From Guillardia theta CCMP2712 (Eukaryota > Cryptophyceae > Pyrenomonadales > Geminigeraceae), in contig NW_005434418.1 of the NCBI RefSeq assembly GCF_000315625.1, positions 21,928-48,085 of the forward strand: a stretch of DNA of 26,158 nucleotides. The letters run 5' to 3'. Positions 25,978 through 26,158 of this stretch are shown here, one piece after another. The notes under the pieces were generated by a model that had not been told where the DNA came from, did no database searches, and worked only from the letters and a program-made list of their open reading frames with translations. Every line of letters starts with the position of its first letter. The stretch's first letter is position 1. A program made the translations under genes and the position numbers.

Positions 25978-26158
25978 GTTGTTCTGTTTTTCAGTGTCCT
26001 CCTCCTCCTCACCCATCCCCCACTCCCCCCCCGTCTTCTACTGCTGCTCCTGCTCCTGCTCCTGCTCCTGCCCCTGCCCCTGCCCCTGCCCCTGCCCCTG
26101 CCCCTGCCCCTGCCCCTGCCCCTGCCCCTGCCCCTGCTCCTGCTCCTGCTTCCCTCTT
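25978..26158 (+). repeat. (CTCCTG)n / (CCCCTG)n repeat in an intron at the window end
   Basis: After the donor at 25978 the intron runs into about four CTCCTG units, about twelve CCCCTG units and then CTCCTG again. This is the same pair of hexamers as at 12722-12978. The acceptor lies beyond the window. Confidence 0.9.

Noticed and set aside
1-26158. tRNA, rRNA or snRNA genes
   Set aside because: I looked for tRNA-like cloverleaf words, 5S-like boxes and Sm-site hairpins and found nothing convincing by eye. A covariance-model search would be needed to exclude them.

Overview
This is a window of a eukaryotic nuclear genome, most likely from a unicellular alga or related protist. The coding segments are broken by many short GT-AG introns, mostly 45-90 nt. 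Coding and intergenic DNA alike carry long CT/GA-rich tracts, and there are no operons or bacterial signals. The Pumilio gene has the N-terminal motifs otherwise known from plant-type Pumilios. A cryptophyte such as Guillardia theta fits this picture, but that is an impression and not a demonstration.

Gene layout, left to right: (1) the 3' exons of an unrecognised + strand gene (321 to about 877); (2) a small - strand gene with an 11-residue coiled-coil repeat (2229-1281); (3) a repeat-filled gap (2.2-4.4 kb); (4) a complete + strand Pumilio/PUF gene of about 33 exons (4377-9192), with eight PUF repeats and a UGUA-dense 3' flank; (5) a convergent - strand gene with an N-terminal Cys/His cluster (12339-9764); (6) minisatellites, a C-rich motif array and a GC island (12.4-14.1 kb); (7) a nested, concentric inverted duplication (14.3-18.1 kb) holding four copies of one short ORF family in alternating orientation; (8) another GC island (18.4-19.0 kb); (9) a complete - strand gene for a membrane-tethered bZIP transcription factor of about 591 aa (21708-19112); (10) a 3-kb gap with strand-switching C-rich/G-rich arrays and a GC island (21.8-24.8 kb); (11) the 5' part of a + strand gene for a signal-peptide protein (24858-25977), which runs off the end.

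The two best understood genes are both regulators. The PUF protein would act on mRNA; its repeat residues predict the canonical 5'-UGUAUAUA target. The bZIP protein has the ATF6 / plant bZIP28 layout, which suggests release from the ER by proteolysis. Nothing in the sequence links the two in one pathway.

The unexplained part is the intergenic DNA. One component is arrays of CCACCCC/TACCCC words whose C-rich strand flips at defined points. Another is very GC-rich islands enriched in GTGAC/GTCAC. A third is a dispersed repeat present twice. The fourth is the nested palindrome, whose spacer is one of the GC islands. Exon coordinates were worked out by hand from reading frame and splice consensus and have not been checked against transcripts.
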